Shown here in pieces: positions 35,926 through 43,103 of a DNA stretch of 64,000 nt (its first letter is position 1; each line of letters starts with the position of its first letter). The notes under the pieces were generated by a model. That model was not told the DNA's origin, made no database searches, and was given only the letters and a program-made list of their open reading frames with translations. The DNA lies in assembly GCA_019119025.1 (NCBI GenBank), contig DWXV01000059.1, forward strand, positions 18,236 to 82,235. The letters run 5' to 3'. This DNA is from Candidatus Allofournierella excrementigallinarum (GTDB lineage Bacteria; Bacillota; Clostridia; Oscillospirales; Ruminococcaceae). The position numbers and the translations under genes were made by a program.

Positions 35926-36594
35926 ATGGCGCAGTTTTTTGCAGAATACGGCGGCCTTCTTTGGGAGGGCACGCTGGAGACCCTGTACATGACCTTCGTG
36001 CCCACCCTGGCGGCCTACCTCATCGGCCTGCCCATGGGCGTGCTGCTCACCACCACCAAGCCCGGCGGCATCATGGCCGCCCCCACCTTCAACGCGGTGT
36101 TCGGCTGGCTGGTGAACCTCTTCCGCAGCATCCCCTTCATGATCTTGATTTTCTTTGTCCTGCCCGTCACCCGCCTCATTGTGGGCACCTCCATCGGCGC
36201 CACCGCCGCCAACGTGCCCCTGGCCATCGCCGCGGCGCCCTTCGTGGCCCGCATGGTGGAGCAGAGCCTGGAAGAGATCGACCAGGGCGTGGTGGAAGCC
36301 GCCCGCTGCATGGGCGCCACCAACTGGCAGATCATCACCCGGGTGCTGCTGGTGGAAAGCGTGCCCAGCCTGCTACGGGGCCTTTCCATCACCATCATCA
36401 CCATCTTCGGATACACCGCCGTCACCGGCGCGGTGGGCGCGGGCGGCCTTGGCAACATTGCCTTCCGCTTCGGTTACCAGCGGTATCAGACCGACGTGAT
36501 GTACGCCACCGTGGTGCTGGTGGTCATTCTGGTCTGCATCATCCAGAGCGTGTGCAGCTTTTTGGCCCGCAAGTCGGACAAGCGCAACCGCTGA
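35926..36594 (+). CDS. metI: Methionine ABC transporter permease
   Basis: This ~222-residue protein has five membrane helices and the ABC permease EAA loop (EAARCMGATNWQIITRVLL), typical of MetI. An ATG at 35926 is ten bases after AAGGAGGAGG; a GTG at 35917, overlapping the metN stop, is an equally possible start and would add three residues. It forms the membrane channel of the methionine importer. Confidence 0.94.
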   Translation: MAQFFAEYGGLLWEGTLETLYMTFVPTLAAYLIGLPMGVLLTTTKPGGIMAAPTFNAVFGWLVNLFRSIPFMILIFFVLPVTRLIVGTSIGATAANVPLAIAAAPFVARMVEQSLEEIDQGVVEAARCMGATNWQIITRVLLVESVPSLLRGLSITIITIFGYTAVTGAVGAGGLGNIAFRFGYQRYQTDVMYATVVLVVILVCIIQSVCSFLARKSDKRNR

Positions 36595-36677
36595 ACTTTC
36601 GCTTTAAGGCTGCCCGGCGCAGAGGGATGCCGGCGGCTTTTAAGAGATACACTCAACAGAAAAGGAGAGAGAAAAAC

Positions 36678-37511
36678 ATGAAAAAGATCGTTGCATTGGC
36701 CCTGACCCTGTGCCTGGCGCTGGGTCTGGCTGCCTGCGGCTCCTCCGGTGAGCAGCTGCAGATCGGCATCCCCGCCGACGCCACCAACGGCGCCCGCGCC
36801 CTGCTGCTTCTGCAGGACCTGGGCATCATCACCCTGAACGACGGCGTGGGCCTTGCGGCCACCGAGCGGGACGTGAAGGACAACCCCTACAACGTGAAGA
36901 TCGTGGCCATGGAGGCCGCGAACCTCCCCAGCAGCCTGCCTGACCTGGACTTTGCGGTCATCAACGGCAACTACGCCTCCGGCGCCGGCATCGGCGACAC
37001 CGTCCTGGTGACCGAAGACGCCGAGAGCGTGGCCGCCCAGACCTACGGCAACGTGCTGTGCGTCAAGGAAGGCCGCGAGGAGAAGCCCGCCGTGCAGGCG
37101 CTGCTGGCCGCCCTGATGAGCGAGGACACCCAGAACTGGATCGCCGAAAACTACAACGGCGTGGTCATGCCCATGGGCGCGCAGGAGCTGGCCTGGCCCG
37201 AGATCGCCGAGCCCGTCACCCTGAAGGTGGGCGCTTCCCCCAGCCCCCATGCGGAGATCCTGGAATATGTGGCCCCCATCCTGGCCGAGCACAACGTCAC
37301 CCTGGACATCGTGGAGTTTGACGACTACGTGATGCCCAACACCGGCGTGGAAGATGGCAGCCTGGACGCCAACTACTTCCAGCATCAGCCCTATCTGGAC
37401 GACTTCAACGCCGAGAACGGCACCCACATCGCGAGCGTGGGCGTGGTGCATTACGAGCCCATGGGCCTGTATCCCGGCAAGACCTCCAGCCTGGACGTGT
37501 TCAACAAATAA
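36678..37511 (+). CDS. metQ: Methionine-binding lipoprotein MetQ, apparently circularly permuted
   Basis: This 277-residue lipoprotein has a normal signal peptide and lipobox (LAAC, Cys20) and normal total length, but its two lobes are in swapped order. Residues 26-165 match the usual C-terminal part of MetQ (IPADATNGARALLLLQ, then NPYNVKIVAMEAANLPSSL and AVINGNYA). Residues 180-277 match the usual N-terminal part (LKVGASPSPHAEILE, FDDYVMPN, LDANYFQHQPYLDDFN, ending GLYPGKTSSLDVFNK). In ordinary MetQ the SLDEL segment runs directly into the IPNDPTN segment; here these are the two ends of the chain. The frame is continuous with no break. Position after metN-metI supports its function in methionine capture. 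Confidence 0.93.
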   Translation: MKKIVALALTLCLALGLAACGSSGEQLQIGIPADATNGARALLLLQDLGIITLNDGVGLAATERDVKDNPYNVKIVAMEAANLPSSLPDLDFAVINGNYASGAGIGDTVLVTEDAESVAAQTYGNVLCVKEGREEKPAVQALLAALMSEDTQNWIAENYNGVVMPMGAQELAWPEIAEPVTLKVGASPSPHAEILEYVAPILAEHNVTLDIVEFDDYVMPNTGVEDGSLDANYFQHQPYLDDFNAENGTHIASVGVVHYEPMGLYPGKTSSLDVFNK

Positions 37512-37520
37512 GCGGCTCAA

Positions 37521-37560
37521 AAAAGGAGCCTGCGCGCCGCGCAGGCTCCTTTTCTTTTTT
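37521..37560 (+). terminator. Terminator of metNIQ
   Basis: A perfect 15-bp stem (37521-37535 with 37539-37553) begins with AAAA and ends with TTTT, then CTTTTTT. It may also serve the convergent gene. Confidence 0.92.
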
Positions 37561-37564
37561 GTAT

Positions 37565-38116
37565 TCACGCCGCGGCGGGCAGGGCGCGGCGCCGGTCCGC
37601 CCAGGCCAGCGGCCCCCGGTAGACCACCCGGAACCCCGGCATGCGGGCAAAGTCCTCCGGGCGGATGAGGCTGGAGTGGCAGGGCAGGGTGAGCGCCCCG
37701 GTGCGCTCCAGCACGTCCGCCACGAACTGGCTGCAAAAGTATTTGCCCGGCCGCACGTGGGGGATGCCCAGCCCCGCCAGCGCAAGGCCCAGCACATCGT
37801 AGTCCCAGCAGGAGCCGGCGGAGGCCATCACCGTCATCTGCCGCTCGATGGCTTCGTAGGCGGCGCGGCTCACCTCCAGCTCCAGCAGCAGGCTGTCCGC
37901 CCCGCCGCAGCGGCCGAACACCCCGGCGTGGATGTTCTCCCGGATGAAGCCGCCGGGCAGCATGAAGGGCTCGTAGCGCCGGGCAAAGCTGTACATCCGC
38001 ACAAGATCCCGGTCCAGCGCCAGGCTGGCATGGGTGTAGCGGCTGCCGCCCACGCCGTGCAGCAGCCGGGCGAACAGGGTGTCGGTGCGGGTGAGAAGGA
38101 TGTAAACACAGGGCAT
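37565..38116 (-). CDS. YiiX-like permuted papain-fold protein (NlpC/P60-related)
   Basis: This 183-residue protein has the order expected for permuted NlpC/P60 or YiiX enzymes: a histidine block first (YTHASLALD, about 27-35) and the catalytic cysteine later (KYFCSQFVADVL, about 125-136). Such proteins cleave amide or ester bonds in peptidoglycan or lipids. No signal peptide is seen, so it may act in the cytoplasm. It stands alone, convergent with metQ and divergent from the acetyltransferase. The start ATG follows AAAGGAG. Confidence 0.8.
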   Translation of the reverse strand: MPCVYILLTRTDTLFARLLHGVGGSRYTHASLALDRDLVRMYSFARRYEPFMLPGGFIRENIHAGVFGRCGGADSLLLELEVSRAAYEAIERQMTVMASAGSCWDYDVLGLALAGLGIPHVRPGKYFCSQFVADVLERTGALTLPCHSSLIRPEDFARMPGFRVVYRGPLAWADRRRALPAAA

Positions 38117-38214
38117 GGGAGGTCACTCCTTTGGGGCAGCGCTTGTCGGTTTTGACGTCTTATTCATAAAAACGAGACTGCGCCCTCAATTTTTTCAACG
38201 CCCCGACAAGGGAT

Positions 38215-38243
38215 TTGACAAGGCTTTTCGCCGCCACTATAAT
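38215..38243 (+). promoter_or_regulatory. Full-consensus sigma-A promoter for the acetyltransferase-hflX unit
   Basis: TTGACA (38215-38220) and TATAAT (38238-38243) both match consensus exactly with 17-base spacing. It sets the transcript start near 38250 and therefore excludes start codons upstream of that point. Confidence 0.93.
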
Positions 38244-38277
38244 GGAGGAAATCTCGCACCGAAAGAAGGCCTTCGCC

Positions 38278-38880
38278 ATGCGTCATCTGGGCACCGTTCC
38301 CCTGCTCACGCCCCGCCTTTCGCTGGCGCCGCTGCGCGCGGCGGACGCGGAGGAAATGTTTCGGAATTGGGCCGGCGACGAGGCCGTGGCCCGGTTCATG
38401 CGCTGGCCCGCCCACAAAAACAGCCTGGAGACCTTTCAGCTTTTGGCTGCCTGGGAGTGCCTTTATTCCAGCGCCGGCTACTACAACTGGGGCATCCGCC
38501 GCCGCGCGGACGGCGCGCTGATGGGCTCCATCGGCTTTGTTTTGGGCGAGGAGCAGAGCCCGGAAGCCTGGCGCGCGCCGGGGCTGGATTTTTCCGCCGG
38601 GGTGTGGGAGCCGGGCTACTGCCTGGGCCGCGCCTTCTGGGGGCAGGGCTACGCCGCCGAGGCGCTGGCCGCCGTGCGCGATTTCTGGTTCGACGAGGTG
38701 GGCGGCGCCTGGCTGGCCTGCTGCCACGCGGAAGAAAACCCCGCCAGCGGCCGGGTGATGGAAAAGGCGGGCTGGCGCTTCGACCACGCCGCCGCCTGTC
38801 ACAAAGCCGACGGCACGCCGGTGGCCTGCCGGGCATACTATCTCAAAAAGGAAGAAAGGCCGAAAACGCCTTTGAGGTGA
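38278..38880 (+). CDS. GNAT-family acetyltransferase (RimJ/RimL-like)
   Basis: This 200-residue enzyme shows the GNAT order: TPRLSLAPLRAADAEEMFRN at the start, a GSIGFVL strand, the acetyl-CoA loop GRAFWGQGYAAEAL, and ENPASGRVMEKAGWRF near the end. Such proteins acetylate protein N-termini or small amines. The start is ATG at 38278, because a longer in-frame reading begins inside the -35 box of its promoter. It precedes hflX by four bases and is surely co-transcribed with it. The substrate is unknown; the pattern is not that of a dedicated sugar acetyltransferase. Confidence 0.88.
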   Translation: MRHLGTVPLLTPRLSLAPLRAADAEEMFRNWAGDEAVARFMRWPAHKNSLETFQLLAAWECLYSSAGYYNWGIRRRADGALMGSIGFVLGEEQSPEAWRAPGLDFSAGVWEPGYCLGRAFWGQGYAAEALAAVRDFWFDEVGGAWLACCHAEENPASGRVMEKAGWRFDHAAACHKADGTPVACRAYYLKKEERPKTPLR

Positions 38881-38884
38881 AACG

Positions 38885-40144
38885 ATGAGCGAACAGATCA
38901 CACAAAACGCCCCGCCGGTAAAGGTGCTGCTGCTGGGGCTGGACATGGGCCAGTTCGACGCCGAGCGCAGCATGGACGAGCTGGCGGCGCTGTGCGAAGC
39001 CAACAACATGGAGGCGGTGGCCAGCCTCCTCCAGAAAAAGGACGCCCCCGAGGCGGGCACCGTGCTGGGCGAGGGCAAGCTGGCCGAGGCGCGCCTTACC
39101 TGCGAAAATCTTGGCGCCGAAGCCGCCGTGTTCGACGGCGAGCTGTCCGGCAGCCAGCTGCGCAACATCTCCGACGCGCTGGGCGTGGAGGTCATCGACC
39201 GCACCATGCTCATTCTGGAAATTTTCCGCAGCCGGGCGGTCACCGGCGAGGGCAAGGTGCAGACGGAGCTGGCCCTTCTGCGCTACCGCCTGCCGCGCCT
39301 TGCGGGGCTGGGCGAGGCCTTGAGCCGCCAGGGCGGCGGCGGCGGGGGCGGCGGCGGCGCGCGGCGCGGCGCCGGCGAGAGCAAGCTGGAATACGACCGC
39401 CGCCATGTGCGCCGGCGCATCGAGGCGCTGGAGCAAAAGCTGGCAGAGCTGGAAAAGCGCCGGGGCGAGAACCGCCGCGCCCGCCAGCGGGCGGGCACCC
39501 CGGTGGTGAGCCTGGTGGGCTACACCAACGTGGGCAAATCCAGCCTTTTGAACGCTTTGTGCGGCTCCGACGCGCTGGAGGCGGATATGCTTTTCGCCAC
39601 GCTGGACCCCACCGCCCGCAAACTGACCCTGCCCAGCGGCCTGAACGTCGTCGCGGTGGACACGGTGGGCTTTGTGAGCCGCCTGCCCCACAAGCTGGTG
39701 GAGGCCTTCAAAAGCACTTTGGAGGAGGCCGCCTATTCCGATGTGATCGTGAAGGTGGCGGACGCCGCCGACAGCGAGCGGGAGGCCCAGCTGGAGGTGA
39801 CCGACCAGGTGCTGGCGGAGCTGGGCTGCGGCGGCATCCCCCAGATCACCGTCTACAACAAGTGCGACAAGGCGGGGGCGGTGCCCTTCCAGCCGGGGGT
39901 GCTGCTCACCAGCGCCCGCACCGGCCGCGGGCTGGACGCCCTGCTGCAAAAGCTGGACGAAGCCCTTTCCGACCGGGTGCGGGCGGTGAAGATGCTGCTG
40001 CCCTACGACAAGCTCTCCCTGGCCGAGGCCATGCGCAGCCGGGGCAGCGTCACGGTGGAGGACTACCGGGAAGACGGCGTCTGGTTCGAGGGCTTTGTCA
40101 AAAGCACCGACCTGCACCTCTATCTGCCCTATCTGGAACAATAA
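38885..40144 (+). CDS. hflX: Ribosome-associated GTPase HflX
   Basis: This 419-residue GTPase splits or rescues ribosomes under stress. It has the N-terminal HflX domain (MEAVASLLQKKDAPEAGTVL), the GAGESKLEYDRRHVRRRI helix, the P-loop GYTNVGKSS near residue 211, the G3 motif DTVGF, and NKCD. An unusual run of nine glycines sits just before the long helix, where other HflX proteins have a short Gly-rich loop. It is the second gene after a consensus promoter and is followed by a terminator. Confidence 0.95.
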   Translation: MSEQITQNAPPVKVLLLGLDMGQFDAERSMDELAALCEANNMEAVASLLQKKDAPEAGTVLGEGKLAEARLTCENLGAEAAVFDGELSGSQLRNISDALGVEVIDRTMLILEIFRSRAVTGEGKVQTELALLRYRLPRLAGLGEALSRQGGGGGGGGGARRGAGESKLEYDRRHVRRRIEALEQKLAELEKRRGENRRARQRAGTPVVSLVGYTNVGKSSLLNALCGSDALEADMLFATLDPTARKLTLPSGLNVVAVDTVGFVSRLPHKLVEAFKSTLEEAAYSDVIVKVADAADSEREAQLEVTDQVLAELGCGGIPQITVYNKCDKAGAVPFQPGVLLTSARTGRGLDALLQKLDEALSDRVRAVKMLLPYDKLSLAEAMRSRGSVTVEDYREDGVWFEGFVKSTDLHLYLPYLEQ

Positions 40145-40150
40145 GCGAAC

Positions 40151-40187
40151 GGGGCCGCGGCGCAGCCGCGGTCCCGCCTTTCTTTAT
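40151..40187 (+). terminator. Terminator of hflX
   Basis: An 11-bp stem (40151-40161 with 40165-40175, one G-T) is followed by CCTTTCTTT. Confidence 0.85.
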
Positions 40188-40190
40188 AAT

Positions 40191-40224
40191 GCAACAGGAC
40201 CCGCCTTGCGGCGGGTCCTGTTGC
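40191..40224. repeat. Perfect 15-bp inverted repeat
   Basis: GCAACAGGACCCGCC (40191-40205) pairs perfectly with 40210-40224 around a four-base loop. It has no U-tract on either side, lies right after the hflX terminator, and is downstream of a minus-strand promoter. The flanking AT-rich stretch (40225-40503) contains no supported protein gene. Confidence 0.8.
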
Positions 40225-40290
40225 ATAGAGGGGTGGGAAAGTATAAATAAGGTGAGAAAGCATTTTCATGAGCACTCGTTGGGTGCTGTG
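40191..40290 (-). ncRNA. Candidate small RNA
   Basis: A minus-strand promoter at 40324-40297 would start a transcript near 40290 with no protein gene downstream. About 100 bases in, it would fold into a short AGCAC/GTGCT hairpin and then the perfect 15-bp hairpin at 40224-40191. Continued transcription would run antisense to hflX. No known RNA family was recognised, so this is speculative. Confidence 0.25.
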
Positions 40291-40296
40291 GTTATT

Positions 40297-40324
40297 ATTA
40301 TACGGGTTTCGCTTTATATGTCAA
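40297..40324 (-). promoter_or_regulatory. Orphan consensus promoter on the minus strand
   Basis: On the minus strand TTGACA (40324-40319) and TATAAT (40302-40297) are both perfect and 16 bases apart. No open reading frame follows it before hflX on the opposite strand. Confidence 0.65.
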
Positions 40325-40357
40325 ATCGAAAACCGGGGATTTTCTTTCTCATTTTTC

Positions 40358-40386
40358 TTTACAATTCCTCTTTTTGTTTATATAAT
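40358..40386 (+). promoter_or_regulatory. Sigma-A promoter of the Lrp-type regulator
   Basis: TTTACA (40358-40363) and TATAAT (40381-40386) are 17 bases apart. The AT-rich leader of about 110 bases before the start codon may hold autoregulatory sites; none is clearly palindromic. Confidence 0.85.
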
Positions 40387-40503
40387 TAAGATAACCCCAA
40401 AATCTCCGCTCTGTTTTTTATTTTGTTAATTTTTACAGGCAAAACCCTTTAATTTATCAGTTTTTTATCACTATTGCCACTATGTCGTCGGGAGGGAGAC
40501 ACT

Positions 40504-40950
40504 ATGGACAAACTGGACAAAAAGATACTCGGCCTTTTGGCACAAAATGCAAGAATGTCGGTGAAAGAGATCGCGGAACACGTTTCGCTCACCAGCCCGG
40601 CGGTGTCCAGCCGCATCCACCGGATGGAAAAGGAGGGCATCATCGACGGCTACACGGTGCTGCTGAAAAGCCCCGAGAGCCGGCAGACGGTGAACGCCCT
40701 CATCAGCGTGTCGGTGGCCCCCGCCGGCCGGGAGGAATTTCTGGCGGCAGTGCACGCCGAGCGGCAGGTGACCCAGTGCTTCCACGTCACCGGCAGCCAC
40801 AGCTACATCGTCAAGGTGGCCTGCGACACCATGCAGTCGCTGGAGCACCTCATCACCCGCTGCCAGCGCTCCGGCCCCACCAGCACCCAGATCATCCTGT
40901 CCACCCCGGTGGACCGCCAGCCCGACCCCATGGGCAGCCCGGTGCAATGA
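40504..40950 (+). CDS. Lrp/AsnC-family transcriptional regulator
   Basis: This 148-residue protein has an N-terminal winged helix-turn-helix (MDKLDKKILGLLAQNARMSV, then the recognition helix SPAVSSRIHRMEKEGII) and a C-terminal ligand-sensing RAM domain that ends in the GPTSTQIILSTPV strand. Such proteins sense amino acids and act locally or globally. The ATG at 40504 follows GGGAGGGAG; upstream frame residues are not Lrp-like. Ligand and targets are not evident; the nearest downstream gene is a lipoprotein. Confidence 0.92.
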   Translation: MDKLDKKILGLLAQNARMSVKEIAEHVSLTSPAVSSRIHRMEKEGIIDGYTVLLKSPESRQTVNALISVSVAPAGREEFLAAVHAERQVTQCFHVTGSHSYIVKVACDTMQSLEHLITRCQRSGPTSTQIILSTPVDRQPDPMGSPVQ

Positions 40951-41023
40951 TCGGCCCTGCCGGCGCGTTTATGCATCAAAGCCTCCTTCGGGGGGCACAG
41001 TATTCAAAAAGGAGATTTTTATC

Positions 41024-41569
41024 ATGAAACGTATTTTCAGCCTGATGGCTGTCTGCCTGCTGGCCCTGGGCCTTGCGGCCTGCGGCTCCTCCCCCGCTTC
41101 CTCCGGCGAGCCGAAGGACTACACAGCCATCCTCACCGCTGCCCGCCCCGCCAAAGAGAACGAGGACCTGGTCATCTTCCACCTGAAAGACGGCGCCTAC
41201 ACCGCCACCGGCGGCTACGCCGCCGACCTGACCGAGGAGGACATTGCCAGCCAGGGCGCCATGTGCCTGCAGGTGCTGGGCCTGGCCGAAGAAGACGTGG
41301 AGGAGGCCGCCTTCAGCGTGAGCATGATGAACGTGCAGTCCTACGGCCTTGCCATCGTCAAGCCCGCCGAGGGCCGGCAGGCCGCCGTGACCGAGGGCCT
41401 GCAGGCCTTCATCGACGGCCAGAAGGCCGCCCAGGAAAACTACCTGGCCGACCAGTACGCCATCGCCAAGGCCGCCAGGCTGGACGCCGTGAAGTCCGGC
41501 GAGGTGGTGCTGGTGATGTGCGCCGAGCAGGACGCCGTGTTCTCCTCCATCAAGGACGCGCTGGCGTGA
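41024..41569 (+). CDS. DUF4358-type lipoprotein
   Basis: This 181-residue protein has a lipobox (LAAC, Cys20) and a domain that matches DUF4358, including AFSVSMMNVQSYGLAIVKP, a long amphipathic helix with YLADQYAIAKAA, and GEVVLVMC. DUF4358 lipoproteins are common in gut Clostridia and their function is unknown. It follows the Lrp-type gene by about 70 bases with AAGGAG before ATG, so the two may form an operon that ends at the terminator at 41584. Confidence 0.85.
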   Translation: MKRIFSLMAVCLLALGLAACGSSPASSGEPKDYTAILTAARPAKENEDLVIFHLKDGAYTATGGYAADLTEEDIASQGAMCLQVLGLAEEDVEEAAFSVSMMNVQSYGLAIVKPAEGRQAAVTEGLQAFIDGQKAAQENYLADQYAIAKAARLDAVKSGEVVLVMCAEQDAVFSSIKDALA

Positions 41570-41583
41570 TCGCGCAAACCTCC

Positions 41584-41618
41584 CGCCGCCCGGGGCGTTG
41601 CCCCGGGCGGCGTTTTTT
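41584..41618 (+). terminator. Terminator of the DUF4358 gene
   Basis: A perfect 13-bp GC stem (41584-41596 with 41600-41612), three-base loop, then T6. Its right arm and tail overlap the next promoter. Confidence 0.93.
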
Positions 41619-41626
41619 GTTATAAT
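41598..41626 (+). promoter_or_regulatory. Promoter of the GT2 gene, nested in the terminator
   Basis: TATAAT at 41621-41626 is preceded by TGT (extended -10), and TTGCCC at 41598-41603 gives 17-base spacing. The -35 box lies in the loop and right arm of the preceding terminator. Confidence 0.72.
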
Positions 41627-41680
41627 GGTGCGGGCGGGGCCTTTCCCCCGCCGAACTTCTGCAACGAAAGGCGGCGCGCC

Positions 41681-42670
41681 ATGAAAGCCACCGTTGTGAT
41701 CCCCAACCTGAACGGCGCGGGCTGGCTGCGGGATTCCATCGAGTCCGTCTGGGCCCAGACCGAGCGGGATTTCGAGCTCATCGTGGTGGACAACGGCTCC
41801 ACCGACGAAAGCCTCGCCATCGCCCGCAGCTACCGGGGCCGGGCGAATTACACCCTCATCGAAAACGCCGAAAACACCGGCTTCTCCCACGCGGTGAACC
41901 AGGGCATCCGGGCCGCAAAGGGCGAGTTCGTGGCGCTGTTCAACAACGACGCCTTCGCCGAGCCGGCCTGGCTTGCAAACCTGCTGGCCGCCGCCCAAAA
42001 AGACGGGCGCATCTTTGCGGTGAGCAGTTTGATGATCCGCCACTTTGAGCGCCAGCTGGCCGACGACGCGGGCGACTATGTCACCCTCCTGGGCTTTGCC
42101 TGCAAGCGGGGCGACGGCATGAAGGCCAGCCGCTACCAAAAGCCGGGCCGGGTGTTCTCCGCCTGCGGCGGCGCGGCGCTTTACCGCAAGAGCATCCTGG
42201 ACAAGATCGGCCTGTTCGACGAGCACTTCTTCGCCTACTTCGAGGACGTGGACATCAGCTGGCGGGCCAACAGCCTGGGCTACAAAAACGTCTACTGCCC
42301 CGCCGCCCGGTGCTACCACATCTGCGGCGCCACCACCGGCGCGGTGCGCTACAACCCCTTCAAAAGCGTGCAGAGCGGGCGCAACAGCATCCTGCTGCCC
42401 TACAAGAACATGCCCATCTTAATGTTTTTGCTCAACCTGCCCTTTTTGGCCCTGGGCTATCTGATGAAGGCGGTGATGTTCCGTCTGCGGGGCTACGGCC
42501 CGGCCTACTTCCAGGGCTTCAAGGAGGCGCTGAAGGTCATGGGCAGGCTGGAAAAGCCAAAATTCCGCCTGAAAAACCTGCCCAACTACGTGCTCATCCA
42601 GCTGTGGCTGGCGGCGGGCACCGTGCGCTACTTCATCTACCGCGCCCAGCGCGCTTTGCACATCACCTGA
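41681..42670 (+). CDS. GT2-family glycosyltransferase (rhamnosyltransferase-like)
   Basis: This 329-residue enzyme has a GT-A fold: VVIPNLNGAGWLRDSIESV at the start, VVDNGSTDES, the metal-binding FNNDA in place of DxD, and the acceptor-side EDVDISWR. A hydrophobic C-terminal region (about 245-265) suggests peripheral or single-pass membrane attachment. Members extend surface polysaccharides using nucleotide sugars. It is a single-gene unit between a terminator-nested promoter and its own terminator, about 8 kb from the glycan locus, so a link to that locus is possible but not shown. Confidence 0.9.
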   Translation: MKATVVIPNLNGAGWLRDSIESVWAQTERDFELIVVDNGSTDESLAIARSYRGRANYTLIENAENTGFSHAVNQGIRAAKGEFVALFNNDAFAEPAWLANLLAAAQKDGRIFAVSSLMIRHFERQLADDAGDYVTLLGFACKRGDGMKASRYQKPGRVFSACGGAALYRKSILDKIGLFDEHFFAYFEDVDISWRANSLGYKNVYCPAARCYHICGATTGAVRYNPFKSVQSGRNSILLPYKNMPILMFLLNLPFLALGYLMKAVMFRLRGYGPAYFQGFKEALKVMGRLEKPKFRLKNLPNYVLIQLWLAAGTVRYFIYRAQRALHIT

Positions 42671-42676
42671 ATTTTT

Positions 42677-42708
42677 CCCCTGCCTTTTCTCGGGCGGGGG
42701 ATTTTTTT
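42677..42708 (+). terminator. Terminator of the GT2 gene
   Basis: An eight-bp stem with one T-G pair (42677-42684 with 42693-42700) is followed by A and T7. Confidence 0.82.
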
Positions 42709-42771
42709 GCTCCCGCCAGACTTTGTTCCCTTCCGCCGCCTTTTTCCCCTTCCCCGGCGCTTCCGAACATT

Positions 42772-42791
42772 TTGACAAAAAAAGTTGTCAA
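42772..42791. promoter_or_regulatory. Palindromic operator O1
   Basis: TTGACAA, six bases, TTGTCAA: a perfect inverted repeat, the first of three with identical half-sites and spacing. It lies upstream of the -35 box. Confidence 0.83.
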
Positions 42792-42797
42792 AACCTA

Positions 42798-42817
42798 TTG
42801 ACAAAGAAAGTTGTCAT
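42798..42817. promoter_or_regulatory. Palindromic operator O2
   Basis: TTGACAA, six bases, TTGTCAT (one mismatch). Its spacer AGAAAG resembles that of O1 (AAAAAG). Confidence 0.83.
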
Positions 42818-42825
42818 GCTATACT
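42798..42825 (+). promoter_or_regulatory. Promoter of the XRE-DUF3169-CPBP operon
   Basis: TTGACA (42798-42803) and TATACT (42820-42825), 16 bases apart, with TGC giving an extended -10. The -35 box is the left half of operator O2, so binding there must block RNA polymerase. Confidence 0.87.
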
Positions 42826-42829
42826 GGTG

Positions 42830-42849
42830 TTGACAATGATACTTGTCAA
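42830..42849. promoter_or_regulatory. Palindromic operator O3
   Basis: TTGACAA, six bases, TTGTCAA just downstream of the -10 box. A further TTGACAA half-site (42851-42857) with a poor partner (42864-42870) may be a degenerate fourth site. Confidence 0.82.
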
Positions 42850-42890
42850 TTTGACAATTATCTTTTGCAAGCAATGAAAGGAGGCCGCCT

Positions 42891-43103
42891 ATGCCGCTGG
42901 CAAACCGCGTGAAGGAACTGCGGGCTGCGAAGGGGCTGAACCAGCAGGAGCTGGGCGCGCTGGTGGGGGCGTCCCGCCAGACGGTGAGCCTGATCGAGCG
43001 GGGGGACTACAACCCCTCCGTGACGCTGGCGCTGCGCATCGCCCGGGTGTTTTCGGTGCCCGTGGAAGAGGTATTCACATTGACCGGGGAGGAAACGGAA
43101 TGA
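42891..43103 (+). CDS. XRE-family helix-turn-helix regulator
   Basis: This 70-residue protein is a minimal Cro/CI-type regulator: VKELRAAKGLNQQELGALVG, then the recognition helix SRQTVSLIERGDYNPS. It closely resembles the small regulators paired with DUF3169 membrane proteins in Firmicutes. It follows three palindromic operators and overlaps the next gene by four bases, so it probably represses its own operon. AAAGGAGG precedes the ATG. Confidence 0.93.
   Translation: MPLANRVKELRAAKGLNQQELGALVGASRQTVSLIERGDYNPSVTLALRIARVFSVPVEEVFTLTGEETE

Noticed and set aside
36678..37511. MetQ as a decayed or frameshifted gene
   Set aside because: Both lobes are complete, in one frame, with an intact lipobox and normal total length, and the transporter genes before it are intact; swapped order explains it better.
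38215..38277. Longer N-terminus for the GNAT acetyltransferase
   Set aside because: It would begin inside the -35 box of a full-consensus promoter, upstream of the transcript start.
38278..38880. The GNAT protein as the missing LegH acetyltransferase
   Set aside because: It resembles RimJ/RimL, is in an operon with hflX, and lies outside the glycan locus.
39331..39360. Glycine-codon run in hflX as a possible sequencing slip or phase-variable tract
   Set aside because: The repeat uses mixed GGC/GGG codons, the frame is intact on both sides, and this loop is naturally Gly-rich in HflX.
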